Shown: positions 49,630 to 59,202, counted from the stretch's first letter. The stretch is DNA of 64,000 nucleotides from Thermomonas sp. HDW16 (GCF_011302915.1 NZ_CP049872.1:2728001-2792000); one strand, 5' to 3'. Program-made: numbers and translations. The notes: generated by a model from the letters alone, not told the origin.

Positions 49630-51072
49630 ATGCCGATGAAGACCGCTACCAAGACCTTGCTCGCCCTGACCGCTGCCGCCGCGTTCGGCGGTTTTGCCGC
49701 CACCTCGCTGAATTTGCTGGTCGAACAGCCGGCTTCCGCGGCACCGGCTGGTGGTACCGCCGCCACCGTGCCCGCCGCCGGCGCATTGCCGAACGTGGTC
49801 AACGGCACGCCGATGCCATCGCTGGCACCGATGCTCAAGCGCGTGTTGCCGGCCGTGGTCAGCGTCAACACCAAGCAGCGGGTGCGGGTCAACACGCCGT
49901 TCGGCGACGACCCGGTGTTCCGCCGCATGTTCGGCATCCCGCAGGAGCGCATCGCGCAGTCGCTGGGTTCGGGCGTGATCGTGGATGCGGCACGCGGGTT
50001 GGTGCTGACCAACAACCACGTGGTGGAGGATGCGGACGAAGTCTCCGTTACCTTGGCCGACGGCCGCACGCTGAAGGCCGAATTCGTCGGCAACGATGCG
50101 GATACCGACATCGCGCTGATGCGCATTCCCGCGCAGAACCTGACCGCGATCCCGATCGCAAACAGCGACCAGCTGCAGATCGGCGATTTCGTGGTGGCGG
50201 TGGGCAATCCGTTCGGCGTGGGGCAGACCGTCACCAGCGGCATCGTCTCCGCGGTGGGCCGCAACAACCTGCCCGGCGCCGGCTTCCAGAATTTCATCCA
50301 GACCGATGCGTCGATCAACCCCGGCAATTCCGGCGGCGCGCTGCTCAACCTCAATGGCGAGCTGATCGGCATCAACACCGCCAGCTTCAATCCGCGCGGT
50401 TCGATGGCCGGCAATATCGGCCTGGGCTTCGCCATTCCGTCCAACCTGGCCAACAACATCAAGGACCAGTTGCTGGCCGGCGGCGTGGTCAAGCGCGGCA
50501 CCCTGGGCATCGACACCCAGGACGTGGATGCGCGCATCGCCCAGGGCCTGGGCCTGGCCGAACCGCGTGGCGCGGTGGTGACCCGCGTCTATCCGGGTTC
50601 TGCCGCCGCGGCCGCAGGCCTGAAGGTCGGCGACGTGATCCTGGCCGCCAATGGCGGGCAGATCGCCGATGCCGAAGCACTGCGTAACTTCCAGGGGCTG
50701 CAGGCGGCGAATGCGCGGGTGACGCTGGACGTGCGTCGCGATGGCAAGCCGCTGCAACTCAGCACCGGCCTGCGCGAGGCACCGAAAGCCCTGCCCGGCA
50801 GCCAGCTGGACGAACGCATGGCGGGCGCCAGCTTCGCCGAACTGCCGGAAACGCTACGCCGCCAGGGCCTGTCCGGCGTGCTGGTCGAAGACGTGGCGCG
50901 CGGCAGCCGCGCGGCGCAGAACCAGTTGCAGAAAGGCGACGTGATCCTGGCCGCGAGCAGCGGCGAGTTCACCGACCTGGGTGGCTTCCGCGCCTCCTTC
51001 GCCAGCGAGCCGCAGCAGTTGGTGCTGCGCGTGCTGCGCGGCCGCAACAGTGGCCAATTGCAGATGCGTTGA
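49630..51072 (+). CDS. Do-like (DegP/DegQ) periplasmic serine protease
   Basis: 480 aa. N-terminal membrane anchor or signal about residues 8-28. The trypsin-like triad is complete: LTNNHVV (His about 127), DADTDIALM (Asp) and NPGNSGGAL (Ser). Two PDZ domains follow, the first at about 285-375 (GAVVTRVYPGSAAAAAGL, GDVILAANGGQIAD) and the second to the end (GVLVEDVARGSRAAQNQL). Quality control of unfolded envelope proteins. ATG 49630 is used; 49636 is also possible. No sigma-E type promoter was recognised. Confidence 0.92.
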   Translation: MPMKTATKTLLALTAAAAFGGFAATSLNLLVEQPASAAPAGGTAATVPAAGALPNVVNGTPMPSLAPMLKRVLPAVVSVNTKQRVRVNTPFGDDPVFRRMFGIPQERIAQSLGSGVIVDAARGLVLTNNHVVEDADEVSVTLADGRTLKAEFVGNDADTDIALMRIPAQNLTAIPIANSDQLQIGDFVVAVGNPFGVGQTVTSGIVSAVGRNNLPGAGFQNFIQTDASINPGNSGGALLNLNGELIGINTASFNPRGSMAGNIGLGFAIPSNLANNIKDQLLAGGVVKRGTLGIDTQDVDARIAQGLGLAEPRGAVVTRVYPGSAAAAAGLKVGDVILAANGGQIADAEALRNFQGLQAANARVTLDVRRDGKPLQLSTGLREAPKALPGSQLDERMAGASFAELPETLRRQGLSGVLVEDVARGSRAAQNQLQKGDVILAASSGEFTDLGGFRASFASEPQQLVLRVLRGRNSGQLQMR

Positions 51073-51164
51073 GCATTGCATTCAGGCGACACCTTCGCGC
51101 CGTGACAGGCGCATCACGCGGACATTGCGAAACTGCAGGTTCCGCCCACGTTCGAGGATCCGCG

Positions 51165-51521
51165 ATGAGCACCAATACCGATGCGTTGAAGACCAACCTG
51201 GGCGAAGCCGGCAGCCACCTCAAGCAGGCGGCGGTGGCGGCGGGCGATGCGCTGAAAGGCGCGGCGAGCGCCGCCGGTGGCGAAATGAAGCTGGGCAAGG
51301 CGCAGATGAAATCCGAACTGGCCGATGGCGCGTTGGCCGGCCTGACCGCCGCCGAACATCTTGGCAGCGCCACCGGCGAGCAAGTCGACGTGCTGATGGA
51401 AAAAGGCCGCGACCTGATCGACAGCGCCGCAGAACTGATCCGCGAGCGTCCGCTGGCGGCGTTCGGTGCCGCCTTCGCCGCCGGCTGGATCATCAGCAAG
51501 CTCGGCCGCAGCGACAAGTAA
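51165..51521 (+). CDS. DUF883/YqjD-like membrane-tail protein
   Basis: 118 aa. N-terminal 85 residues are Ala/Lys-rich helical sequence (LKTNLGEAGSHLKQAAVAAG), followed by RERPLAAFGAAFAAGWIISKLG, a C-terminal single membrane segment with the RxRP start typical of ElaB/YqjD proteins. Those bind ribosomes at the inner membrane in E. coli; here this is inference. First of a yqjD-yqjE-like cluster. Confidence 0.75.
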   Translation: MSTNTDALKTNLGEAGSHLKQAAVAAGDALKGAASAAGGEMKLGKAQMKSELADGALAGLTAAEHLGSATGEQVDVLMEKGRDLIDSAAELIRERPLAAFGAAFAAGWIISKLGRSDK

Positions 51522-51530
51522 GCCGCATCG

Positions 51531-52106
51531 ATGCAGACCGGCGAGGACGCCCCGCAAGCGGAACCGTCGGCGCATGCCGAACAGGGGCCTGCGCAGGCCG
51601 CGCCCGGCATCGAAGACGCGCTGCATCAGCTCGGCGCGGAAAGTCGCGCCGGCCTGAAGGCTGCAAGCGATGCCGCCAAGGCGCTGCGCATCCTGGTCGC
51701 CGCGGATATCTCGCTGGCGCGTAGTGCCTTCGGGCGCGCGTTGGCGCTGACGGGCGTCGCCATCGCATTCGGCGCGTCCAGTTGGCTGCTGCTGATGGCG
51801 GCGATGATCGCGGCGATGCAATCGGCCGGCCTGTCCTGGTTGGTGTCGCTGCTGATCGCCGCCCTGCTCAGCATCGCGATCACCGTGGGTGCCGGCATCG
51901 GTGCGATGCGCTATTTCGAGCACACCCGGCTGAAGGCCACGCGCCGGCAGTTCGCGCGGCTGGGTTTCGGCGAACTGGCCGACCTGATGCCGGATACCGA
52001 CAGCCCAGTCTCCAGTGCCGAGGCAGCGCAACGCCTGGCCGAAGCCGAGGCTGAAGCCGGCACGCCGATTAAGAAAGGGCTGGGCGTGAACGTCACCCCG
52101 CCATGA
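51531..52106 (+). CDS. YqjE-like membrane protein (DUF1469, phage_holin_3_6 family)
   Basis: 191 aa. Two adjacent hydrophobic segments about 68-92 and 102-126 (SWLLLMAAMIAAMQSAGL, LLIAALLSIAITVGAGIG) separated by a short turn; N- and C-terminal soluble parts. The family is named after holins, but chromosomal members such as YqjE are not phage genes. Second of a cluster, 9 bp after the DUF883 gene. Confidence 0.7.
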   Translation: MQTGEDAPQAEPSAHAEQGPAQAAPGIEDALHQLGAESRAGLKAASDAAKALRILVAADISLARSAFGRALALTGVAIAFGASSWLLLMAAMIAAMQSAGLSWLVSLLIAALLSIAITVGAGIGAMRYFEHTRLKATRRQFARLGFGELADLMPDTDSPVSSAEAAQRLAEAEAEAGTPIKKGLGVNVTPP

Positions 52107-52146
52107 GCGCGCCAGCCATGACGACATCCGCGACGAGGGCCACCCG

Positions 52147-52494
52147 ATGAGCTTCGATGCGCTGATCACCAAGGTGCAGCAGGCGGAGGCCGCGCTGGAA
52201 TCGCGCGAGCGCCGCACCGGCGAACAATGGCAGCAGTTGAAGACCACCTGGCGCAGCAGCTGGACCCCGGGACGGATCGTGATCGCCGGGCTTGCCGCCG
52301 GCTTCATGGTGGGTCGCGCGCGACCATTGCGCGCAGCGGCCAATGGAGGCGGCGTCTTGCAGATGCTGAGCGCGCTGTCCGGCCTGATCGCCAGTGGCAG
52401 TGCACAGGTGGCCGCGGAAGAAGCTGGCGACGCTGCCGATGCCGCGCAAACCGTTGCAACAACATCCACCGACATCCACCAGGACGCCGCATGA
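52147..52494 (+). CDS. Small membrane protein next to yqjE, YqjK-position
   Basis: 115 aa. N-terminal charged helix (KVQQAEAALESRERRTGEQW), one hydrophobic segment (RIVIAGLAAGFMVGRARP) at about 41-58, then an Ala-rich C-terminal tail. It occupies the place of yqjK in enteric clusters, but sequence similarity is slight. Its stop overlaps the AI-2E gene (ATGA). Confidence 0.6.
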   Translation: MSFDALITKVQQAEAALESRERRTGEQWQQLKTTWRSSWTPGRIVIAGLAAGFMVGRARPLRAAANGGGVLQMLSALSGLIASGSAQVAAEEAGDAADAAQTVATTSTDIHQDAA

Positions 52495-53603
52495 ACACAC
52501 CGGACGGGGCGGCGGATCCGCAGCAGCAAGTGGCGGCCGCGGAAACGGAAACACCGCCTCGCCCGCGTGCATCCACCGCGTTGATCGTGCTGGCCGTGCT
52601 CGCCGTCGGCTACACGCTGTGGGCCACGCAAGACCTGATCCTGCCGGTGTTGCTGGCGATGTTCTTCGCCCTGATCGGCAACCCGATCATCCGCCTGCTG
52701 CAGCGGATGCGGATCCCGCGTTTCATCGGCGCACTCGCCGTGCTGTGCAGCGGTATCGCCCTGGTCGTCCTGCTCGGCCAGCAACTGGTGCAGCCGGCCG
52801 GCGAATGGATCCGCGAAGCGCCGCGCGAATTGCGCAACCTCACGCCCAAGCTGCAGAAACTGACCAAGCCGGTGCAGGAGGCGAACAAGGCCGCCGAGAA
52901 CATCGCCCGCGCCGCAGGTGGTGAAACCGGCAGCAAGCCGGTGCAGGTGGTCAAGACCGAGGTCAACGATCCGTACAAGTCGCTGACCGCGACGCCGATG
53001 ATGGTGGCCTCGGTGCTGGCGGTGGTGTTGCTGACCTTCTTCTTCATGGTCTACGGGCAGGATTTGCAGCGCAACGCGATCGCGCTATTGCCCGACCGGC
53101 AGAAGAAACGGGTCACGGTGGAGATCCTGCACGCGATCGAAACCGAGGTCAGCCGCTACGTGCTGACCATCAGCGTGATCAATGCGGTGGTCGGCCTGGT
53201 GTTCGCCGCCTGCCTGTATTTCTTCCTCGGCCTGCCGCTGGACGAAGCCCTGCTGTGGGGCACGATGGCGGCGATCCTCAATTTCGCGCCTTACGTGGGC
53301 CCGTTGATCGGCATCGTGGCGATGCTGTTGATGGGCTTCTCAAGTTACGACGAACCCTTGCGCGCACTCGTGCCCGCGGCGATCTACTTGGGCCTGCACA
53401 CGCTGGAAGGGCAGATCGTCACGCCCATCGTGCTGGGCAAGCGGATGGCGCTGTCGCCGCTGGTGCTGATCCTGGCGCTGATGGTGTTCGGCTGGTTGTG
53501 GGGCCTGGTTGGCCTGCTGCTGGCAGTGCCGCTGCTGGTCTGCGTGAAGATCGTGCTGACCAAGGTGGAAGGCCTGGACGGCTGGGCGAAACTGCTGGAA
53601 TAA
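52491..53603 (+). CDS. AI-2E family transporter
   Basis: 370 aa with about eight membrane helices. Visible blocks are PVLLAMFFALIGNPIIRLLQRMRIPR, given in parts as PVLLAMFFALIGNP and LLQRMRIPR, then LNFAPYVGPLIGI and VTPIVLGKRMALSPLV, the conserved C-terminal signature. Most members have no shown AI-2 transport; some are Na/H antiporters or amino-acid-permease-like. ATG 52491 overlaps the upstream stop. Confidence 0.88.
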   Translation: MNTPDGAADPQQQVAAAETETPPRPRASTALIVLAVLAVGYTLWATQDLILPVLLAMFFALIGNPIIRLLQRMRIPRFIGALAVLCSGIALVVLLGQQLVQPAGEWIREAPRELRNLTPKLQKLTKPVQEANKAAENIARAAGGETGSKPVQVVKTEVNDPYKSLTATPMMVASVLAVVLLTFFFMVYGQDLQRNAIALLPDRQKKRVTVEILHAIETEVSRYVLTISVINAVVGLVFAACLYFFLGLPLDEALLWGTMAAILNFAPYVGPLIGIVAMLLMGFSSYDEPLRALVPAAIYLGLHTLEGQIVTPIVLGKRMALSPLVLILALMVFGWLWGLVGLLLAVPLLVCVKIVLTKVEGLDGWAKLLE

Positions 53604-53632
53604 GACGCCGCCGCGGCCGCTAGAATGGACGG

Positions 53633-54346
53633 GTGAATTTCCCCGTCCGTGCCATCAGCCTCGACCTCGACGATACCCTGTGGCCCTTCGCGCCAATCGG
53701 CGTGCGCATCGAGCGCACCCTGCACGACTGGTTCGTCGAGCACAGCCCCGCCACCGCGGAGCGCTTCCCCATCGCCGAGATGCGCGCCCTGCGCGAACGC
53801 GTGTTCGAAGAGTTTCCGCAGCATGCGCATGACCTGGGCTTGCTGCGCCGGCTGACCATCGAACATGCCCTGCGCGAAAGCGGTAGCGACCCCGCATTGG
53901 CCAGCGCCGCGCATGCGATCTTCTTCCGCGAACGCAACCGCGTGGATTTCTACGAGGACGTGCCGGACGCGCTGCAACGCATCGCCGCGCGCCTGCCGAT
54001 CGCCGCGCTGACCAACGGCAATGCGGACCTTACGGAAATCGGCATCGCCCCGCTGTTCCGTTTCCAGCTGGGCGCGCGCGAATACGGCGCGGGCAAGCCG
54101 GATCCCGGCATCTTCCTGGAAACCTGCCGCAGGCTGGATGTCGAACCGCAGCACGTGCTGCACGTGGGCGACCATCCGGAAATGGATGTCGCCGGCGCCG
54201 TCAACGCGGGCCTGCGCAGCTGCTGGATCGACCGCGGCGACCATGCCTGGCCACAAGGCCTGCCGCCAGCCGACCTGCACGTCACCACCCTCACCGCGCT
54301 GGCCGATTGGCTGGATGCCACGCAGACAACCGAGGAAGCCGCATGA
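53633..54346 (+). CDS. HAD hydrolase (YigB/FMN-phosphatase-like)
   Basis: 237 aa, GTG start at 53633; no ATG is in frame at a suitable distance. Motif I LDLDDTLWPFAPI, motif II LTNGNADL, motif III GAGKPDPGIF, motif IV HVGDHPEMDVAGAVNAG. The helical cap at about 20-95 is typical of YigB-type phosphatases, which act on FMN and sugar phosphates. Stop overlaps the aminopeptidase start (ATGA). Confidence 0.88.
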   Translation: MNFPVRAISLDLDDTLWPFAPIGVRIERTLHDWFVEHSPATAERFPIAEMRALRERVFEEFPQHAHDLGLLRRLTIEHALRESGSDPALASAAHAIFFRERNRVDFYEDVPDALQRIAARLPIAALTNGNADLTEIGIAPLFRFQLGAREYGAGKPDPGIFLETCRRLDVEPQHVLHVGDHPEMDVAGAVNAGLRSCWIDRGDHAWPQGLPPADLHVTTLTALADWLDATQTTEEAA

Positions 54347-55722
54347 CCCTGCCCACCGGTTTCGCCACCACTGCCGATGCCGCATCGGCGCATCCCCTGC
54401 ATATCGTCACCCGCGACGGCTACGCCGCATGGCGCGATGCGCAGCCTGCATCGGTGCAGGCATGGCTCACCGCGCAGCGCTTCGACGGCAGCGCCGGCAG
54501 CGCGCTGACATGGGCGGATGCCGAAGGCGCGATTGCGGGCGGGGTGATCGGCATCGGCGATGCACTGGATCCGTACTCCTATGCGCACGCGCCGAACGCC
54601 TTGCCGGGCGGCGACTGGACTCTCGCCAGCACGCTGGATGCCGACGCGCAGCACGCCCTGCAACTCGGCTGGGGCCTGGGCTGCTACCGCTTCGACCGCT
54701 ACAAGGCGAACAAGCGCGCACCGGCGCGGCTGGTGGCCGACCGCTTCGATGCGGAAGTCTTCGACATCCTCGCCGCCTGCGTACGCGTGCGCGACCTAGT
54801 CAACACGCCTACCGAGCACATGGGCCCGGACGAACTGGAAGCCGCGGCGCGCGAAGTTGCATTGGCGCACGGCGCATCCATCACGGTCATCGCCGGCGAT
54901 GAACTGCTGGCGCAGAACTATCCCGCGATCCATGCCGTCGGCCGCGCGTCGCATCGCGCGCCACGGATCATCGAACTGAGTTGGGGCGACGCATCGCATC
55001 CGCATGTCGCGATCTGCGGCAAGGGCGTCTGCTTCGACACCGGCGGCCTGGACATCAAGGGCGCCGTCGGCATGCGCAACATGAAGAAGGACATGGGCGG
55101 CGCGGCGCATGCACTGGCGCTGGCCGGACTGATCATGGCGCGCAAGCTGCCGCTGCGGATCACCCTGCTGATCGCCGCGGTGGAAAATTCCATCGGCCCG
55201 AATGCCTTCCGTCCCGGCGAAGTGATCGCCACCCGCAAGGGCGTCAGCATCGAGATCGACAATACCGATGCCGAAGGCCGCCTGGTGCTGTGCGATGCGC
55301 TGGCGCGTGCCTGCGAACTCAAGCCCGAATTGGTGTTGGACTTCGCCACCCTGACCGGCGCGGCGCGCATCGCGCTCGGCCCCGACCTGCCGGCGCTGTA
55401 CGCAAACGACGACACGCTGGCGAACGACTGGCTATCCGCAGGCAATAACACCCGCGACCCGCTGTGGCGGATGCCGCTGTGGCGGCCGTACCTGCGCTAC
55501 CTCACCAGCGGCATCGCCGACCTCGCCAACGGCAGCAGTTCCAGCATGGCCGGCAGCGTCACCGCGGCCTTGTTCCTGGAACGCTTCGTGCGCGAAGGCC
55601 AGACCTGGGGCCATGTCGATGTGTATTCGTGGAACGATGCCGACCGCCCCGGCAAACCCGCCGGCGGCGAAGCGCAGAGCTTGCGCGCGACGTACGCGAT
55701 GTTGAAGGCGCGCAGCGGCTGA
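54343..55722 (+). CDS. M17 leucyl aminopeptidase-family metallopeptidase
   Basis: 459 aa. Catalytic Lys in GKGVCFDTGGLDIKG, metal ligands in MKKDMGGAAH and the NTDAEGRLVL motif with the catalytic Arg; PAAYSGD-type binding loop is replaced by PDLPALYANDD. This is a long M17 form with an N-terminal domain of about 150 residues. Two Mn or Zn ions expected. Start ATG 54343 from overlap with the HAD gene. Confidence 0.9.
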   Translation: MTLPTGFATTADAASAHPLHIVTRDGYAAWRDAQPASVQAWLTAQRFDGSAGSALTWADAEGAIAGGVIGIGDALDPYSYAHAPNALPGGDWTLASTLDADAQHALQLGWGLGCYRFDRYKANKRAPARLVADRFDAEVFDILAACVRVRDLVNTPTEHMGPDELEAAAREVALAHGASITVIAGDELLAQNYPAIHAVGRASHRAPRIIELSWGDASHPHVAICGKGVCFDTGGLDIKGAVGMRNMKKDMGGAAHALALAGLIMARKLPLRITLLIAAVENSIGPNAFRPGEVIATRKGVSIEIDNTDAEGRLVLCDALARACELKPELVLDFATLTGAARIALGPDLPALYANDDTLANDWLSAGNNTRDPLWRMPLWRPYLRYLTSGIADLANGSSSSMAGSVTAALFLERFVREGQTWGHVDVYSWNDADRPGKPAGGEAQSLRATYAMLKARSG

Positions 55723-55848
55723 TTCTTTCGATATGCGGGATGCATGGGGCGTGCCGTCGGCGTCATGACAGCGACTGTCGGCATGCTGTCGTTCCCATTT
55801 CCCATGGCGCTAGCAAGACTGGATAGCGGTGAAATCAGGGAATCAAAA

Positions 55849-56361
55849 ATGCTCGTACAGAAACTCCGGCTCCAATATGGCTGGTCGCAGCAACAACTGG
55901 CTGAACTCAGCGGCCTGAGCGTACGCACGATCCAGCGCATCGAACGCGGGATGCCGGCAAGTACCGAAACCCTGAAATCACTGGCCTCGATCTTCGAGAT
56001 CGACTTCAACCAACTTTCCAGTGAGCAGCCCGACATGAACAGCAACGATACCGCCAGAGGCCTGAAACACAGCCCCGAAGAAATGCTGGCCTTCGCGCAT
56101 GTGCGCAAACTCAAGGCCTTCTACAAGCAGTTGATGACATATGTGGTCGTCATAGGCGCCATGGTCATCGCCAACATGTTCTACATGCCCCACGCATGGG
56201 CAGGCTGGAAGTATTTGCCGAATTGGTGGGTGGCATGGCCTGCACTCATCTGGGGCTTCAGCCTGCTGGTGTGGGCCTCTGCTTTGTTTGATGTATTACC
56301 GTTTCTCGGCCCCGACTGGGAAAAGCGCCAGGTCGAGAAACGCCTGGGCCGCCCGTTATGA
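55849..56361 (+). CDS. XRE-type HTH protein with 2TM domain
   Basis: 170 aa. HTH_3 domain at 1-55 (MLVQKLRLQYGWSQQQLAEL, LSVRTIQRIERGMPA), then a linker and a PF13239-like 2TM domain (VRKLKAFYKQLMTYVVVIG, then two helices about 105-125 and 135-155). The DNA-binding part is therefore tethered to the membrane. AGGGAA precedes ATG 55849. Function unknown; no obvious target gene. Confidence 0.8.
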   Translation: MLVQKLRLQYGWSQQQLAELSGLSVRTIQRIERGMPASTETLKSLASIFEIDFNQLSSEQPDMNSNDTARGLKHSPEEMLAFAHVRKLKAFYKQLMTYVVVIGAMVIANMFYMPHAWAGWKYLPNWWVAWPALIWGFSLLVWASALFDVLPFLGPDWEKRQVEKRLGRPL

Positions 56362-56560
56362 ATCTGCAGCAGGCACCTGCCTCATACAGGAAGGCAACAC
56401 GAATCGGCTTGATATAGGCACTTACAGGGCGATGCCGAACCTGGACACCACGCGAGCCAGCCGGTGGACGGCACAGATACCGCTGTGGTCATCGATCAAT
56501 CGATGACCAACGGCTTTGCAGTGGCAACCGTGGTCATCGCGACCTCCCCATTTGCCGGCA

Positions 56561-57163
56561 TCACAACCAACCCTTCTGCCGCGCCAGCCGATACGCCTCG
56601 ATCCGGTTGCCGACGCCGAGCTTGCCGATCGCGTCCGACAGGTAATTGCGCACGGTGCCTTGCGACAAATTGAGTTGCGACGCGATCTCGCCGGCGGACA
56701 GGCCTTCGCCGGCCAGACGCAGCGCCTGTCGTTCGCGGTCGTTGAGCGGATCGGCTTCGCCCCAGGCATCCACCGCGAGTTGCGGATCGATGGCGCGGCC
56801 ACCGCGCTGCACCTTGCGCAGCGCTTCGGCCAGGTCTTCGGCCGGCGCATCCTTCAGCAGGTAGCCGCACACGCCGGCCTCCAGCGCGCGACGCAGGAAA
56901 CCGGTGCGGGCGAAGGTGGTGACGATCACCACTTTCACCGGCAGCTCATGGCGCTGTATGCGTTGCGCCAGTTCCAAACCGGTCAGGCCGGGCATTTCGA
57001 TATCGGTGACCAGCAGGTCGGGCTTGAGCCGTTGCACTTCGCGCCAGGCGCTTTCGCCATCGGCGGCACTGCCTACCACCTCGAGATCCGATTCCAGCCC
57101 GAGCAACGCGGACAGCGCGCCGCGCACCATCGCCTGGTCTTCGGCCAGCAGGATGCGGATCAT
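56561..57163 (-). CDS. NarL/LuxR-type response regulator (DesR-like)
   Basis: 200 aa. Receiver domain with phospho-Asp54 (LLVTDIEMPGL); VVIVTTFARTGFLRRALEAG follows. LuxR HTH at about 135-195 (LNDRERQALRLAGEGLSAGE, LSQGTVRNYLSDAIGKLGV). Start MIRILLAEDQ at 57163 overlaps the kinase stop (ATGA). Partner of the kinase at 57160. Confidence 0.93.
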   Translation of the reverse strand: MIRILLAEDQAMVRGALSALLGLESDLEVVGSAADGESAWREVQRLKPDLLVTDIEMPGLTGLELAQRIQRHELPVKVVIVTTFARTGFLRRALEAGVCGYLLKDAPAEDLAEALRKVQRGGRAIDPQLAVDAWGEADPLNDRERQALRLAGEGLSAGEIASQLNLSQGTVRNYLSDAIGKLGVGNRIEAYRLARQKGWL

Positions 57164-58368
57164 GCGCGCGCACCTGCATTCGCCGTCGCGTCGAGCGCAT
57201 CCGGCACCGCGCGCAATGGCGGAATGGGTTCGCGCCAGGCCAGCGGCACGCGCACCAGCACGCGGGTGCCGCCACCGCGCGGCGAGTCCACGCTGAGCGT
57301 GCCGCCCAACGCGCGCACGCGGTCGCGCATGCCGGCCAGCCCATTGCCGTCCGCATCCACGCCACCGCGGCCATCGTCGCCCACGCACAGCTGCACGGTC
57401 TTCGCTTCGCGCACGAATTCAATCCGCGCGCAGGATGCCTGCGCATGCCGGGCGATATTGGTCACCGCCTCGCGCAGCAGCAGCGCCAGGCCGCGTTCGA
57501 CCTCCGGCGGCAGTTCCTGCGGCGGCGCGTCGTAGTCCAGGTGCACATGCGAGCTTTCCAGCATCAGCCGCGCCGAGGCCAGTTCCGCCGCGAGGTTCGA
57601 CGAACGGATCCCGGTCACCGCGCTGCGCACTTCCGCCAGTGCCTCGCGCGCCACGCGCTCGGCCTCTTCCATGTGCAGGCGCGATGCCGGCGGATCGCGT
57701 TCGGCCAGCTTGCGCGCCAGTTCCAGCTTGAGGGTGATCAGCGACAGCGTATGCCCCAGCAGGTCATGCAGGTCGCGGCCGATGCGTTCGCGTTCGGCAG
57801 TGGCGGCCAGCCGCCGCACTTCGTCCTGCGACAGCCTGAGCGCCGCGTCCTTGTCCTGGTTGATCGCCTCGATCCGGGTGATCACGCCGATGGTCATGGT
57901 CATCGGCAACAGCCAGGCCAGTACCTGCCACGGGTAGTGCAGCCGCAGTCCCACGACCGCAAGCACCGCATTGAGCAGCAGCAGGATCGACAGATAGCGC
58001 TGCAGCGAATCGTTGCGCACCGCACCCAGCATCACGCAACCGAACACGAAATAGCTGAGCCCGGAGGGATACCACCGCATCAGCAGCAGGCACAACGCCA
58101 CCATCCCGAGCGGATACCACCAGGCGCTTCGCGTCGGCGCAAACAGGGTCTTGGCGTACAGCAGCAGGAACAGCGGATACGACGCAAAGGTGAGCGCGAA
58201 CCAACGCGCGTTGTACTCACCGCCGCCCATCAACGGGGTGATGAACAGCCAGATCGACCACAGCAGGTGGATCGCATGCGTCCAGGGCGAACGGCCCCTG
58301 CGCAAGTCCTGGGCCACCGCCGAATCGGCAGCCGGCTTGAACCAGCGCGCAAGCGGGCTGGCGATCAT
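57160..58368 (-). CDS. Membrane sensor histidine kinase, HisKA_3 type (DesK-like)
   Basis: 402 aa. Five or six N-terminal membrane helices (about 35-165), then the HisKA_3 box ERERIGRDLHDLLGHTLSLI with the phospho-His near 200, and an HATPase with LLREAVTNIARHAQA, DDGRGGVDADGNGLAGMRD. The sensor is embedded in the membrane, as in DesK, which senses membrane fluidity. It lies 54 bp downstream of the ABC-2 permease. Confidence 0.9.
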   Translation of the reverse strand: MIASPLARWFKPAADSAVAQDLRRGRSPWTHAIHLLWSIWLFITPLMGGGEYNARWFALTFASYPLFLLLYAKTLFAPTRSAWWYPLGMVALCLLLMRWYPSGLSYFVFGCVMLGAVRNDSLQRYLSILLLLNAVLAVVGLRLHYPWQVLAWLLPMTMTIGVITRIEAINQDKDAALRLSQDEVRRLAATAERERIGRDLHDLLGHTLSLITLKLELARKLAERDPPASRLHMEEAERVAREALAEVRSAVTGIRSSNLAAELASARLMLESSHVHLDYDAPPQELPPEVERGLALLLREAVTNIARHAQASCARIEFVREAKTVQLCVGDDGRGGVDADGNGLAGMRDRVRALGGTLSVDSPRGGGTRVLVRVPLAWREPIPPLRAVPDALDATANAGARA

Positions 58369-58422
58369 CGCGCGATGCCTGGGTCGAGATGCATGGCGAT
58401 CATGCTACTGCAGCCGCCCGCG

Positions 58423-59202
58423 TCAACCGATGCGACGCAGGCGACGCACCGCCAACCACAGGCAAACAACGGTGAATGCGCACAGCACCACGGCATGCAC
58501 CAGGTCGGAACCCGCATGCGGCATGCCCACCGCCGACAAGGCCAACTGATTCAGGTGATGGCTCGGCCACACCGGCGCGAGCTGTTGCAGGAACTTCGGC
58601 ATGATCGACAGCGGGAACCACAGGCCGGACAGGAAGGCCATCGGCAGGTAGATCATGTTGACCAGGCCGGGCGCGCCCTGACCCTTGATGATCGTGCCCA
58701 GCAGGAAACCCAGCGCGCAGAACGGCAACACGCCGGCCACTTCCAGCGCGAACAAGCGCAGCACCTGTGATGCCGTCAGCGGCACATGGGCGACGAACAA
58801 CGCCAGCGACAGCAACAGCGATGCGATCACCGCGGCCACCAGCATCGCCATCGCCATCTTGCCGACCAGGTAAGCGGCGGGCGGCATCGGCAGCGCACGC
58901 TTGAGGGTGAGCAGGCCGCCATCGCGTTCCAGCGCCAACGACACGCCAAAGCCGAACAGGCCCGGCGCCATCACCCCGAACGTCGAATACGCGGCCAGCA
59001 TGTAACGCGCCTGTTGCCCACCACTGCCATGGCCCAGCAGCACGCCGAACATCAGGTAGAACACGGTGGGAAACAACAGGGTCGGCAGCAGGAAGCCGGG
59101 GCTGCGCAGGTAGCGCAGGATTTCGCTGCGCGCTTCCTGCAGGTAGGCGTTGAACAGGCGGGCGCGCGGCATCGTGTCGACGGCTTGGGCGATGGCGTTC
59201 AT
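58423..59202 (-). CDS. ABC-2 type permease
   Basis: 259 aa with six hydrophobic helices (TVFYLMFGVLLG, YSTFGVMAPGLFGFGVSLAL, VAAVIASLLLSLALF, FCALGFLLGTIIKG and later). PLSIMPKFLQQLAPVWPSHH is a conserved loop of this permease family. The start ATG overlaps the ATPase stop by 1 base. Two-gene exporter with the upstream ATPase; substrate unknown, but similar pairs export antibiotics or Na+. Confidence 0.88.
   Translation of the reverse strand: MNAIAQAVDTMPRARLFNAYLQEARSEILRYLRSPGFLLPTLLFPTVFYLMFGVLLGHGSGGQQARYMLAAYSTFGVMAPGLFGFGVSLALERDGGLLTLKRALPMPPAAYLVGKMAMAMLVAAVIASLLLSLALFVAHVPLTASQVLRLFALEVAGVLPFCALGFLLGTIIKGQGAPGLVNMIYLPMAFLSGLWFPLSIMPKFLQQLAPVWPSHHLNQLALSAVGMPHAGSDLVHAVVLCAFTVVCLWLAVRRLRRIG

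Noticed and set aside
51531..52106. Prophage holin
   Set aside because: The DUF1469/holin name comes from distant similarity; no phage genes are near and the neighbours resemble the chromosomal yqj cluster.
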